From: Clostridium caldaquaticum
GTDB taxonomy: Bacteria; Bacillota; Clostridia; Clostridiales; Clostridiaceae
DNA: 64,000 nucleotides
Direction of reading: 5' to 3'
Assembly (NCBI RefSeq): GCF_023806125.1
Contig: NZ_JAMSKT010000010.1
Location: 1 to 64,000 of the forward strand
The position numbers were made by a program, and so were the translations under genes. Each line of letters opens with the position of its first letter. Positions within the stretch are counted from its first letter, which is position 1. This document shows, piece after piece, positions 7,327 to 16,669 of this stretch. Under the pieces are notes generated by a model. It was given only the letters and a program-made list of their open reading frames with translations. It was not told the DNA's origin and did not search any database.

Positions 7327-9345
7327 ATGGATACATCACAATATCTTTCAATGTTTCTTGAAGAGTCTATGGATAATCTTCAGACTTTGAACGAATCCTT
7401 GCTTATGCTTGAGCAAGATCCAAATGATATAGATAAGTTAAATGAAATTTTCAGGGTAGCCCATACTATAAAGGGAATGGCTGCAACTATGGGCTTTAAT
7501 GTAATGGCTGAGCTTACTCACAAGATGGAAGATGTATTAACAAAGTTTAGAGACGGTGAACTGAAAGTAACTCAAAGGGTTGTAACTGTACTTTTTCAGT
7601 GTTTGGATACTCTTGAAACTATGGTTAATAATATTTCTGAAGGTAACGATGAAAGAGTACCAATAGAGGGTATTATTAAAAATCTAGAGGGAATTGGAAA
7701 TAGAGAAGAGAATGAAGAAATAGAAGAAAATGTATTTGAAAATAAGGAAATTTCTGAAGAAGAACAGGAAAATTTAGAAATTAAATTAAATGAATATGAT
7801 ATTAATATCGTTAAGCAAGCAGCCTATAAAGGGTTTAAAGCTTATCAGATAGCAATAAGTTTAAATGAAAATACTTTGCTTAAATCTGCCAGAGCTTTTC
7901 TTATTTTTAAAAGCTTAGAGGAAAGTGGAGAAATTATAAAATCTATTCCTGCTGTTGAAGATATAGAAAATGAAAATTTTGAATTTCAGATAGGGCTTAT
8001 TTATGTTTCAAATAAGAGTAAAGAGGAAATTTATGAAAATCTCATAAATATTTCAGAAGTTGAAAAGGTAAGCATTGAAATGCTTAACTCATCAGAGCTT
8101 CACAGCAGTCAGGTAAAACCTGTTGTGCAAAGTGAACAAATAAGTAGCCAAACAGTTTCAAAGGGAAATAATAAAGCTGCAAAAGAAACCCAAAAGGAAA
8201 CTACTGCTCACAAAAAAGCTCATCAATCTGTAAGAGTAGACTTGGAAAGATTGGATAAATTTATGAACATGGTATCAGAGCTTGTTATTCATAGAACAAG
8301 ACTGGAACAAATTAGCGGCAGTTTAAGGATTACAGAGTTAAATGAAACCTTAGAGCAAGTAGCCAGAACTACGTCTGATCTGCAGGATTTAGTAATGAAG
8401 ATTAGAATGATGCCTTTAGATGTAGTGTTTAATAGATTTCCTAGAATGGTCAGAGATTTGTCTGTTGAGCTTAACAAAGAAATAGAGCTTATAATACAAG
8501 GGCAGGATACAGAGCTTGACAGAACAGTAATAGATGAGATAGGAGAACCTCTTATACACCTTATAAGAAATGCAGCAGACCATGGTATTGAAAGTAAGGA
8601 AGAGAGAATAGCCAAGGGTAAGGATCCTATTGGAAAGATTAAACTTATAGCCTACCAGGAAGGAACTAAGGCAGTTATTAAGGTTGAAGATGATGGTAAG
8701 GGTTTAGATGTGAATAAAATACAGGCTAAGGCAGAAAGAATGGGTATTAGTACTGAAGGTATGTCGGATACTGATATCCGAAATTTAATCTTTGTTCAAG
8801 GCTTTAGTACTAACGAAAAAGTAACTGATATTTCCGGAAGAGGAGTAGGAATGGATGTTGTAAAAACAAACATTTCAGCCTTGGGTGGAACAGTTGACGT
8901 AATTAGTGAAATTGACAAAGGTACTTCATTTATTATAAGATTACCATTGACACTTCAAATAATTCAGGCTCTTTTAGTTAAGGTTGGAGATGAAACTATG
9001 GCTATATCTCTTGGATATATAGACAGAGTAATTGATTATAAGGAAAACTTAGTTAAAAAGACTAATAACAAAGAAGTTATAATCTATAATGGAAATGTAA
9101 TTCCTCTTATAAGAGTTAATAAAAAATTAGGTATAGAGTCTGCAGGAAATAATAAAAATTATATAGTAATAGTGAAGGTTGGAGAGAAAGTAGCAGGACT
9201 TCTTGTAGATTCACTATTTGGACAAAAAGAAATAGTTATAAAACCTCTTGGAAAGACACTGCAAGGATTAAAGGAATATATTGGTGCAACAATACTTGGC
9301 GATGGACTTGTAACACTTATACTAGATGTTGCAGCACTAATATAG
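7327..9345 (+). CDS. cheA: CheA chemotaxis histidine kinase
   Basis: 672 aa with the full domain order: an HPt domain with phospho-His H46 in RVAHTIKGMA; a linker and CheY/CheB-binding P2 domain (about 155-250); a dimerisation helix pair starting VRVDLERLDKFMNMV; a HATPase domain with N box HLIRNAADHGIE and G boxes DDGKGLD and GRGVGMDVV; and a C-terminal CheW-like domain from about 535. It phosphorylates CheY, and CheB, in response to receptor state. GGGAGGG gives a strong start site. Confidence 0.97.
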   Translation: MDTSQYLSMFLEESMDNLQTLNESLLMLEQDPNDIDKLNEIFRVAHTIKGMAATMGFNVMAELTHKMEDVLTKFRDGELKVTQRVVTVLFQCLDTLETMVNNISEGNDERVPIEGIIKNLEGIGNREENEEIEENVFENKEISEEEQENLEIKLNEYDINIVKQAAYKGFKAYQIAISLNENTLLKSARAFLIFKSLEESGEIIKSIPAVEDIENENFEFQIGLIYVSNKSKEEIYENLINISEVEKVSIEMLNSSELHSSQVKPVVQSEQISSQTVSKGNNKAAKETQKETTAHKKAHQSVRVDLERLDKFMNMVSELVIHRTRLEQISGSLRITELNETLEQVARTTSDLQDLVMKIRMMPLDVVFNRFPRMVRDLSVELNKEIELIIQGQDTELDRTVIDEIGEPLIHLIRNAADHGIESKEERIAKGKDPIGKIKLIAYQEGTKAVIKVEDDGKGLDVNKIQAKAERMGISTEGMSDTDIRNLIFVQGFSTNEKVTDISGRGVGMDVVKTNISALGGTVDVISEIDKGTSFIIRLPLTLQIIQALLVKVGDETMAISLGYIDRVIDYKENLVKKTNNKEVIIYNGNVIPLIRVNKKLGIESAGNNKNYIVIVKVGEKVAGLLVDSLFGQKEIVIKPLGKTLQGLKEYIGATILGDGLVTLILDVAALI

Positions 9346-9372
9346 TGGTTGTAACTGTAGGAGGAGAAAATT

Positions 9373-9972
9373 ATGGAAAATATGGAATTTAACCCTGTGC
9401 AGCTTGATGCTTTAAAAGAAGTGGGCAATATTGGAGCTGGTAATGCTGCTACAGCGCTTTCACAGATTATTAATAAAAAAATCGATATGACTGTTCCAGC
9501 TGTAAATATAGTTCCCTTTGACACTGTTTTTTCAAGAATTGGTGGAGAAGAAATTGTTGTTGGGGTTATAGTAAGAGTACTTGGAGATACTCCAGGAAAC
9601 ATTTTGTTTATCTTTGAGAAAGAAGTTGCTTTAGATTTTATAGAGATTCTTTTAGGACAAAGGGAAGAAGAAATAAGCGAAATGGGTAACTCCGTGCTTT
9701 GCGAAATAGGAAATATTATATCAGGCTCTTTTATGAATGCTATAGCAAGGTTTACAAACCTTCTGATAGTGCCTTCTGTGCCTGCAGTTTCCTGTGATAT
9801 GCTTGGTGCTATTCTTTCCACAACTTTTATTGAGTCAGGACAATTTGATGAATTTGTACTTGATATTGAAACTACGTTTTTAGAGTCTGGTTCTAATATC
9901 AGCGGGCATTTTTATTATATACCTATGCCTGGCTCACTTGATAAAATTTTAGGTGCACTTGGAGTAAAATAA
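9373..9972 (+). CDS. cheC: CheC CheY-P phosphatase
   Basis: 199 aa. Two copies of the [DS]xxxExxN phosphatase motif are intact: LDALKEVGNIGAGNAAT near residue 10 and SVLCEIGNIISGS near residue 105. CheC dephosphorylates CheY-P and partners with CheD for adaptation in Gram-positive chemotaxis. There is no cheZ or cheX in the window, so CheC and FliY are the visible phosphatases. It sits between cheA and cheY with AGGAGG before the ATG. Confidence 0.95.
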   Translation: MENMEFNPVQLDALKEVGNIGAGNAATALSQIINKKIDMTVPAVNIVPFDTVFSRIGGEEIVVGVIVRVLGDTPGNILFIFEKEVALDFIEILLGQREEEISEMGNSVLCEIGNIISGSFMNAIARFTNLLIVPSVPAVSCDMLGAILSTTFIESGQFDEFVLDIETTFLESGSNISGHFYYIPMPGSLDKILGALGVK

Positions 9973-9996
9973 TAAGGAATACGAGGAGGATATAAA

Positions 9997-10359
9997 ATGG
10001 CTGCAAAAGTATTAATTGTTGATGATGCTGCTTTTATGAGAATGATGATAAAGGATATACTTGAAAAGAACGGATTTGAAGTAATTGGAGAAGCAAATAA
10101 TGGCTTAAAAGCTGTTGAACTTTATAAAAAAGAAAAACCAGATGTTGTAACTATGGATATTACTATGCCTGATATGGATGGTATTGAGGCTGTAAAATCT
10201 ATAAGGGCGTTTGACCCTGGTGCGAAAATAATTATGTGCAGTGCTATGGGACAGCAGACAATGGTTATGGATGCAATTAGAGCAGGAGCAAGAGACTTTA
10301 TTGTTAAGCCTTTTCAACCAGACAGAGTTTTAGAAGCTATTAGGAAGGTATTGGGGTAA
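9997..10359 (+). CDS. cheY: CheY chemotaxis response regulator
   Basis: 120 aa single receiver domain. Acidic pocket D9/D10, phospho-acceptor D54 in TMDITMPDMDG, the switch Ser in CSAMGQQ, and Lys in IVKPFQ. The sequence is of the Bacillus CheY type. Phosphorylated by CheA, it would bind FliM and FliY at the motor switch, both encoded immediately downstream. The leader AAGGAATACGAGGAGG resembles the one before cheW at 4519. Confidence 0.96.
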   Translation: MAAKVLIVDDAAFMRMMIKDILEKNGFEVIGEANNGLKAVELYKKEKPDVVTMDITMPDMDGIEAVKSIRAFDPGAKIIMCSAMGQQTMVMDAIRAGARDFIVKPFQPDRVLEAIRKVLG

Positions 10360-10381
10360 CAAGGAATAAGGGGGAATTACT

Positions 10382-10783
10382 ATGCAAGTCGTTATATTTA
10401 AGCTTGCTGATGAACAATTTGCAGTGGAAACTTCAAAGGTTCAAAGCATAAATGACACCATGGGAATAACAAAAGTTCCTAAGGCTCCAAGCCATATAAA
10501 AGGACTTATAAACCTTAGAGGAAATATTATATCTCTTCTTGATATAAACATGCTTCTTGATATAGATAAAAATGAAAAAGGTCAAAATAATATTGTTATA
10601 TTAGAAATGGAAGATGAACTTATAGGAATTACTGTTGACCAGGTAGATGAAGTTTTAGATATAGATGAAAGTTTTATTGAAAGAGTAGAGAATGATAGAA
10701 GGAAATCCTATATAAGAGGAGTTATTAACCTTAAGGACAGAATAGTAACACTTATTGATATAGATAGGCTTTTATCAAATTAA
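10382..10783 (+). CDS. cheW: CheW chemotaxis coupling protein (second copy)
   Basis: 133 aa CheW domain: VVIFKLADEQFAVETSKVQ, HIKGLINLRGNIISLLDI, and a C-terminal IRGVINLKDRIVTLIDID. It is shorter and closer to the consensus than the copy at 4519, and is placed between cheY and fliM. A weak GGGGG precedes the ATG. It is probably the main coupling protein of the kinase array, with the first copy accessory; that division of labour is inferred. Confidence 0.94.
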   Translation: MQVVIFKLADEQFAVETSKVQSINDTMGITKVPKAPSHIKGLINLRGNIISLLDINMLLDIDKNEKGQNNIVILEMEDELIGITVDQVDEVLDIDESFIERVENDRRKSYIRGVINLKDRIVTLIDIDRLLSN

Positions 10784-10802
10784 CTAGAAATGAGGGGAAA
10801 AT

Positions 10803-11798
10803 ATGGCAGAAGTATTATCACAAAGCGAAATAGACGCTCTCCTGTCTGCCTTATCCTCTGGTGAATTAAAACCAGATGAACTTCCAAAGGAGGAAGAGAA
10901 GCAAAAGGTCAAAGTTTATGATTTTAGAAGTCCTCAGAAATTTTCAAAGGAGCATATAAGAACACTTGAACTTATACACGATAATTATGCCAGAATTATA
11001 TCTAGTTATCTTACAGCTCAGGTTAGAAGTAATGTAAAGGTAAAGATAGTATCTGTAGAACAGATAACTTATGAGGAGTTTATTCACTCTGTACCTAATC
11101 CCACTATACTTACAATATTCAAGATGCCTCCTTTAAGCGGTTCAATATTATTTGAAACAAATCCACAGTTTGTATTTCAAATAATAGATGTACTTCTTGG
11201 AGGCTCTGGTACTGGAAAGTATAAAATGAGAGAGTTTACAGATATTGATAAAAATATTATAAGGCATATTAATAAAGGACTTATAGGAAATCTGAAGTTA
11301 GCCTGGGAGGATGTACTTGAAGTACAGACGGAAATAGAAGGTATTGAAACTAACCCTGCTTTAAATCAAACGATGGCACCAACTGAACCAGTTGCTCTAA
11401 TAACATTTTCTGTAGACATGAATAAAAGCAGTACTTATATTAATATTTGCATACCATATTTAAGTATTGAAAAGGTGCTTGATAAGTTAGTTGTTCAATA
11501 TTGGTTTCAGGAAAATAATGAAGAAGTGTTACATGAATCCAGGGAAAAGCTTAAGAATAGATTAAATGTGGTAAAAGTTGAAGTTACAGCTGTTTTAGGC
11601 AAAACTAATATTACAATCGATGATTTTTTGAAGTTGTCAGCGGGAGATGTAATAACTCTTGATAATAAAAGCAGCAGTCCAGTTAAGTTATTGGTGGAGG
11701 ATAAGCCTTATTATTATGGTAAGCCTGGTATAATAGGCAAGAACCTCGGAATTGAAATACTTGATATTATAGATAAGGATGTGGAAAATTATGAGTAA
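10803..11798 (+). CDS. fliM: FliM flagellar motor switch protein
   Basis: 331 aa. The N-terminal CheY-P-binding peptide is clear (EVLSQSEIDALLSAL, residues 3-17). A CheC-like middle domain follows (about 45-230) and a C-terminal SpoA/FliN-like domain (VEVTAVLGKTNITIDDFL, then VKLLVEDKPYYYGKPG). FliM sits in the C-ring and sets rotation direction. Its last 8 bases overlap the fliY start, implying coupled translation. Confidence 0.96.
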   Translation: MAEVLSQSEIDALLSALSSGELKPDELPKEEEKQKVKVYDFRSPQKFSKEHIRTLELIHDNYARIISSYLTAQVRSNVKVKIVSVEQITYEEFIHSVPNPTILTIFKMPPLSGSILFETNPQFVFQIIDVLLGGSGTGKYKMREFTDIDKNIIRHINKGLIGNLKLAWEDVLEVQTEIEGIETNPALNQTMAPTEPVALITFSVDMNKSSTYINICIPYLSIEKVLDKLVVQYWFQENNEEVLHESREKLKNRLNVVKVEVTAVLGKTNITIDDFLKLSAGDVITLDNKSSSPVKLLVEDKPYYYGKPGIIGKNLGIEILDIIDKDVENYE

Positions 11799-12912
11799 TG
11801 GGTTTCTTTCACAGGAAGAAATAGATTCTCTATTAAACGGAGGAAGTTTAAGCCCTGAACCTGAAGTGGAGGAGATGCTTTCAGACATAGAGAAGGACCT
11901 GCTTGGTGAGATAGGAAACATTTCTATGGGTTCAGCTTCTACAGCACTTTCCACAATTATAAACCAACAAGTTAATATAACTACACCTGTAGTTACAGTT
12001 ACTACTTTAAAAAAGCTTAAAAATGATTTTGAGGTGCCCAATATTGCTCTTGAAGTAAGATTCACAAGTGGTATAGTCGGTGAGAATCTTTTAGTTATGA
12101 AGATAACAGATGCAGCAATAATTGCAAATCTTATGATGGGCGGAGATGGAAAAGTTGAAAGCCATGAGCTTACAGAGATAGAAATAAGTGCGGTGTCAGA
12201 GGCTATGAATCAGATGATAGGTTCTGCCGCAACTTCTATGGCAACAATGTTTTCAAGAGAGGTAAACATAGCTCCTCCAAGTTCAACTATTTGGAGCGAC
12301 AGCACTAATAAACTATCAAATAATATTGATGAAAATGAAAACATTATTCAAGTATCCTTTAGGCTAACAATAGGCAGCTTGGTGGACAGTACAATAATGC
12401 AGATACTTCCTATGGAAACGGCTAAAAAAGTTATTTCTATAATGATGGGAACTGAAAATTCAGAACCTGCTGCAGAGACTGTTAATGTAAAACCAGCTTA
12501 TATAGAGCCGCAGGCGTCTTTTAATTTTCAGGAGCCTTCTAAAGAGGTTTACGTAGAGCCGGCTTTTGAAAAAAGAACACCTGAACCTCAGGTGGAAATT
12601 CATAAGGCATCCTTTCAGCCTCTTAAGGAAAGTTCAGCTGCTGCTATGCCTAGAAATATAGATCTAATATTGGATGTTCCGCTAGAAATTTCTGTTGTTT
12701 TAGGAAGGACTAAAAAGAATATAAAGGATATATTAAGTCTTGGAACAGGCTCACTTATAGAGCTTGATAAATTGGCTGAAGAACCAGTTGAAATATTAGT
12801 TAACGGTAAAATAGTAGCTTATGGAGAAGTAGTAGTAGTTGATGAAAACTTTGGAGTAAGGATTACAAGCATAGTAAGCGGTGCAGAAAGAGTTAAATCA
12901 TTATCTAGATAA
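11791..12912 (+). CDS. fliY: FliY (FliN-type) switch protein with CheC phosphatase domain
   Basis: 373 aa from ATG 11791, with AAGGATG 8 bases upstream; an ATG at 11779 lacks spacing. The N-terminal CheY-binding peptide is FLSQEEIDSLLNG. The CheC-like domain keeps both phosphatase motifs (DLLGEIGN and SAVSEAMN). A Pro/Glu-rich linker (about 230-285) leads to a FliN SpoA domain (DVPLEISVVLGRTKKNI). This is the Bacillus-type FliY that both builds the C-ring and dephosphorylates CheY-P. It is the last gene of its unit before a terminator. Confidence 0.96.
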   Translation: MSNGFLSQEEIDSLLNGGSLSPEPEVEEMLSDIEKDLLGEIGNISMGSASTALSTIINQQVNITTPVVTVTTLKKLKNDFEVPNIALEVRFTSGIVGENLLVMKITDAAIIANLMMGGDGKVESHELTEIEISAVSEAMNQMIGSAATSMATMFSREVNIAPPSSTIWSDSTNKLSNNIDENENIIQVSFRLTIGSLVDSTIMQILPMETAKKVISIMMGTENSEPAAETVNVKPAYIEPQASFNFQEPSKEVYVEPAFEKRTPEPQVEIHKASFQPLKESSAAAMPRNIDLILDVPLEISVVLGRTKKNIKDILSLGTGSLIELDKLAEEPVEILVNGKIVAYGEVVVVDENFGVRITSIVSGAERVKSLSR

Positions 12913-12917
12913 TTAAG

Positions 12918-12950
12918 AAGAAATAAAGTTTAATGCTTTATTTCTTTTTA
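12918..12950 (+). terminator. Terminator ending the fapA-che-fliY unit
   Basis: AAGAAATAAAG (12918-12928) pairs perfectly with CTTTATTTCTT (12936-12946) around a 7-nt loop, running into TTTTTA. The stem is AT-rich, as is common in this genome. It lies between fliY and the sigma-D-type promoter of flgM. Confidence 0.7.
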
Positions 12951-12958
12951 TTTAGGTA

Positions 12959-12985
12959 TAAATTTATATTAATATTATACGATAA
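12959..12985 (+). promoter_or_regulatory. Sigma-D (FliA-type) promoter before flgM
   Basis: TAAA at 12959-12962, exactly 15 bases, then TACGATAA at 12978-12985, compared with the Bacillus consensus TAAA-N15-GCCGATAA. The same form recurs before both flagellin genes. It lies 51 bases ahead of the flgM ATG. Confidence 0.75.
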
Positions 12986-13036
12986 TAGAATTAATATATT
13001 AGAAAATATAATTTGGAAAATTTAGGAGTGCTGAGT

Positions 13037-13312
13037 ATGAAAATAAGCGGTGTAGGTGTCAATAAAGTAGTTAATTTATATAAAACTAATTCTAAATCAT
13101 CTTTAAAAAATACATCAAATTCAAATAAAGATACAATTGAAATATCAACCCTTGGTAAAAGTTTGAGTTCTCTTTCGTTAGAAGAAAACTTTAAAAATTC
13201 CCCTGAAAAAGTTGAAAAACTAAAAAACGAAATATCAAAGGGAACTTATAAAGTAAATTCAGCTTTAATTGCGAAAAGTATAATAGATAACATTAAAGAG
13301 AAAGGAGTCTAG
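13037..13312 (+). CDS. flgM: FlgM anti-sigma factor
   Basis: 91 aa from ATG 13037 with TAGGAGTG at 13023-13030; a TTG at 13013 lies too close to the predicted transcript start to be preferred. The N-terminal part (MKISGVGVNKVVNLYK) is followed by a Ser/Asn-rich stretch and a C-terminal helical FlgM domain (about 35-91: DTIEISTLGKSL, then VEKLKNEISKGTYKV, SALIAKSIID). FlgM binds the flagellar sigma factor (encoded at 43794) until it is exported through the finished hook. It begins a sigma-D unit that feeds back on sigma-D itself. Confidence 0.92.
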   Translation: MKISGVGVNKVVNLYKTNSKSSLKNTSNSNKDTIEISTLGKSLSSLSLEENFKNSPEKVEKLKNEISKGTYKVNSALIAKSIIDNIKEKGV

Positions 13313-13314
13313 TT

Positions 13315-13725
13315 TTGAAAGAGGAATTAAACAATATTATTTCAGCAGAGATAGAGGCTTTAACGGAACTGATAAAAGTACTTGAAACTCAGCATGCATC
13401 TTTAATTAAGAGCGATGCTATTACACTTGAAAGCTGTGTCAGTGAAATAGAAAAGTGCAGCAGAATGCTGGCGGATAAGGAAGTTAAGAGAAGAGAATTA
13501 ACAAAAGGAAGATCCATGAGTGAAATTGTAGAGGAAATAGGGGATAGTTCTTTAGAAGAAAACTATAGAAAAATGAGGATACTGCTTCATGAAGCCAAGG
13601 TACAGAAGGAGTCAAATGAGTTATTAATAAAGCAGGGGTTAAGTTTTACTAATAGAATATTAAATATACTTAATCCTTCAAGAATGCCAAAAACCTATAA
13701 TTCCTATGGAAGAGTATCAAGATAA
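13315..13725 (+). CDS. flgN: FlgN export chaperone for hook-associated proteins
   Basis: 136 aa, mostly helical, starting at TTG 13315 behind AAAGGAG. The FlgN pattern is seen in ISAEIEALTELIKVLETQH and the acidic, coiled C-terminal half. FlgN escorts FlgK and FlgL to the export apparatus, and those two genes follow directly. The 2-bp gap to flgM suggests coupling. The sequence family is divergent, so the call leans partly on position. Confidence 0.85.
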   Translation: MKEELNNIISAEIEALTELIKVLETQHASLIKSDAITLESCVSEIEKCSRMLADKEVKRRELTKGRSMSEIVEEIGDSSLEENYRKMRILLHEAKVQKESNELLIKQGLSFTNRILNILNPSRMPKTYNSYGRVSR

Positions 13726-13744
13726 GTTTAAATGAGGTGGACAG

Positions 13745-15649
13745 ATGTCGGGGTTATTTTCGATTTTTAATATTGCAAGCAGAGGAATGTCAACTCAACA
13801 GAGAGCAATAAATGTTACTTCACATAATATTGCAAATGCAAATACAGAAGGGTATTCAAGGCAAAGGGCTGTAATTCAAACTACAAGACCTTTTGGAATG
13901 CCAACATTAAACAATGCAGCTGAACCTGGACAAATTGGTACAGGTTCTCAGGTTACAGCTATTCAAAGAGTAAGAGATAGTTTTCTAGATTATCAGGTAA
14001 GGGTTGAAAACAGCAGATACGGACAGTTTTCAGCAAGAGATAAGTTTTTAAGCGAAATTGAAAGTATTTTTAATGAACCAAGCGATACAGGAATATCAAG
14101 TTTAATAGGAAAGTTTTTTGATTCCTGGCAGACTCTTTCTCAAGATGCTGAAAATTCTAATTCAAGGACTATAGTAGTTCAACAGGCTGCAGCACTAGCA
14201 GATGCTTTAAATCATACTGCAAGTCAGCTGCAAAAGCTTAAGGAAAACACACAATCTGTTATTAAAAATACAGTTTTTGAAGTAAATGATATTTTAAATC
14301 AGATTGACCAGCTTAATGTTCAAATTATTGGAGTAAAGGTTGCAGGTCAGGAACCTAATGATTTGATGGATAGAAGAGACCTTCTTCTAGATGAATTAAG
14401 TACCAAATTCAATATAACAATTGATAAGAAGAATTTTGAAGGTTTTGATGTAAAGCCTGAAGATTTAATTTCTAAAGGTCTTTCAGATAATTCATCGTTT
14501 ATAAAGGCAGAGGACAATACAAATGTAAGAAGGTTATCATATATAGACAGTATAACTAAAAATGCAGATGGAACATATGATATAACTTACTATAAATTAG
14601 GAGATAAAACCAGCAGTGAAAATGGGGTTACAATAAAAGGTGTAACCTTAACAGATGAGGAGTACAAACAAATAGATGAGACTAGAGTTATCTGGGCTGA
14701 TAAATCTGGAAATGCTGCAGTGGTCAGCGGAAGCACCTTTAAGGATTTTGTACTCTTTCAGCCATCAAAGGGAGAACTACAAGGTTATATGTCAGTTCAA
14801 AAGGATATAGATACTTATATGGATCAGCTGAATAAGGTAGCAAAAGCTTTAGCATTTTCAGTAAACGCTCTGCACAGCGGTAAAGAGTCATCAGTTACCT
14901 ATAAAGTTGATGCAAACGGTGAATTTATCCTGGATGAAAACGGAAATAAAATAATTGAATCTATAAATGATTTTGTTCCATTTTTTGTAAACAGTGACGT
15001 GGCAGATAATGTATATACTATTAAAAGCACGAAGAGTGTACTTTATGATAAAAATGGTACTTCAGCCTTAGAAGCAGTATTAAGAGCTGAAGACAATATT
15101 ACAGCAGCAAATATATCTGTAAATAAACAGCTAATTGATGATGTTATGCAGATTAAAACAAGATTTAACGATGATAAAGAAGGATATGAACTGGCGTCAG
15201 ATAATGTTACAGATGGCTTAAGCGATGGTTCAAGAGCATTGGCTATAGCACAGTTAAGAGATAAGCTTATGAATATACAGGATATTGGAAGCGTCATAAA
15301 TTCAAGAGCAGATTTATTTGACTCATCCAAAGGTAATAATCTAATTAATAAAAAATCTATCGGAACTATTGAATTTGTGAGTAGTCCTAATGGAATGAAA
15401 ATAGATAATTATTTTAAAGATGTTATAGATAGATTAGGTGTTCAAGGTGCTGAAGCAAAAAGGATGGTTGTAAACCAGGAAACTCTTTTAGCAAGCTTTA
15501 AACAGACAAGAGAATCAATATCAGGAGTTTCTTTAGATGAGGAAATGGCTAATTTAATACAATATCAGCACGCTTATCAAGCAAATGCAAAAATCATCTC
15601 TACAGTAGACGAACTTCTTGATGTTGTTATTAACGGGTTAAAGAGATAA
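13745..15649 (+). CDS. flgK: FlgK hook-associated protein 1
   Basis: 634 aa. The N-terminal rod/hook D0 signature is SHNIANANTEGYSRQ (about 28-42), and the conserved C-terminal end is YQHAYQANAKIISTVDEL...VINGLKR. The middle (about 240-430) is a variable insert. It is extracellular, forming the junction between hook and filament. AGGTGG precedes the ATG. The length is at the long end of the FlgK range but the ends are intact. Confidence 0.96.
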   Translation: MSGLFSIFNIASRGMSTQQRAINVTSHNIANANTEGYSRQRAVIQTTRPFGMPTLNNAAEPGQIGTGSQVTAIQRVRDSFLDYQVRVENSRYGQFSARDKFLSEIESIFNEPSDTGISSLIGKFFDSWQTLSQDAENSNSRTIVVQQAAALADALNHTASQLQKLKENTQSVIKNTVFEVNDILNQIDQLNVQIIGVKVAGQEPNDLMDRRDLLLDELSTKFNITIDKKNFEGFDVKPEDLISKGLSDNSSFIKAEDNTNVRRLSYIDSITKNADGTYDITYYKLGDKTSSENGVTIKGVTLTDEEYKQIDETRVIWADKSGNAAVVSGSTFKDFVLFQPSKGELQGYMSVQKDIDTYMDQLNKVAKALAFSVNALHSGKESSVTYKVDANGEFILDENGNKIIESINDFVPFFVNSDVADNVYTIKSTKSVLYDKNGTSALEAVLRAEDNITAANISVNKQLIDDVMQIKTRFNDDKEGYELASDNVTDGLSDGSRALAIAQLRDKLMNIQDIGSVINSRADLFDSSKGNNLINKKSIGTIEFVSSPNGMKIDNYFKDVIDRLGVQGAEAKRMVVNQETLLASFKQTRESISGVSLDEEMANLIQYQHAYQANAKIISTVDELLDVVINGLKR

Positions 15650-15678
15650 TTTATATAACTTAGTATCGAGGTGAAACT

Positions 15679-16647
15679 ATGCGTGTTACAAATAAAATGC
15701 TGACAAACAGCTTTTTAACAGATATGAATACAAATCTTAAGAACCTGCAGACTCTTCAGCAGCAGATGACCTCAGGGAAGGAAATAAGAAAACCTTCTGA
15801 CGACCCTGCAAGAGTTGCAAGAGCTATGCAGCTTCATACAGACATAAATGCAAATAAACAATACAATAAAAATATAAGCGACACAATTAACTGGTTAGAT
15901 ACTACAGATACTGCCTTAGGCCAGGCTGGAAATGTGCTTCAAAGAGTAAGAGAGCTTCTTGTATCAGCAGGAAATGCTGCCTATGGCTCTAGTGAAAGAC
16001 AATCTATTAAAGATGAAATTAACCAAAGAATAGATGAATTTGCACAAATTCTAAACACCAGCTTTGATGGTAAATATATATTTGGCGGAACTAGAGGCAC
16101 AATTAAGCCAATGGCTACTTCTGAAATTGATTCATCGGTTGATACAGTAAATGGAAAAAACAAAGAACTTATTTATAATATGGATGTTCCTAACGCAAAT
16201 GAAAGTATTGAGCTAAATAAAATTAATAAAAAAATGTTTGTTGAGATTTCCTCCGGAGTAACTATAGATTATAATGTTGCAGCAGGTGAAGTAATTGAAT
16301 TTGATGGAAAAGATTTAAGACAGATATTTAAAAATATAGTAGATCATTTAGATGATGAAAACTCTGTTTCAAAGCTTACAAACGAGGATTTAACAGATAT
16401 TGAAAAGGCAATAAATAATATCCTTAAAAAGCGTTCAGAGGTTGGAGCAAAGCAAAACAGAATGGAAGCTGCAAAAGAAAAAAATGAGGATGAGAGCTAT
16501 AATTTAACCTCAATCTTATCTCGTACTGAGGATATAGATATAACTCAGAAGACAATGGAATATGCAACGCTTCAAACTGTTTATATGGCATCACTGCAAA
16601 CAAGTGCAAAAGTACTTCAGCCAACGCTACTAGACTATTTAAGGTAA
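15679..16647 (+). CDS. flgL: FlgL hook-associated protein 3
   Basis: 322 aa, flagellin-like ends: N-terminal MRVTNKMLTNSFLTDMN with QQMTSGKEIRKPSDDPARVA, C-terminal MEYATLQTVYMASLQTSAKVLQPTLLDYLR. The central region contains the FDGKYIFGGT motif common to FlgL. It completes the hook-filament junction with FlgK. AGGTG precedes the ATG, and the gene is followed by fliW. Confidence 0.96.
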   Translation: MRVTNKMLTNSFLTDMNTNLKNLQTLQQQMTSGKEIRKPSDDPARVARAMQLHTDINANKQYNKNISDTINWLDTTDTALGQAGNVLQRVRELLVSAGNAAYGSSERQSIKDEINQRIDEFAQILNTSFDGKYIFGGTRGTIKPMATSEIDSSVDTVNGKNKELIYNMDVPNANESIELNKINKKMFVEISSGVTIDYNVAAGEVIEFDGKDLRQIFKNIVDHLDDENSVSKLTNEDLTDIEKAINNILKKRSEVGAKQNRMEAAKEKNEDESYNLTSILSRTEDIDITQKTMEYATLQTVYMASLQTSAKVLQPTLLDYLR

Positions 16648-16669
16648 ACAGTAACAAAAGGAGGATAGT

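Noticed and set aside
9159-9821. 220-codon antisense ORF opposite cheA-cheC
   Set aside because: Low-complexity Ser/Ile/Thr-rich translation, no ribosome site, and it lies opposite two well-supported genes.
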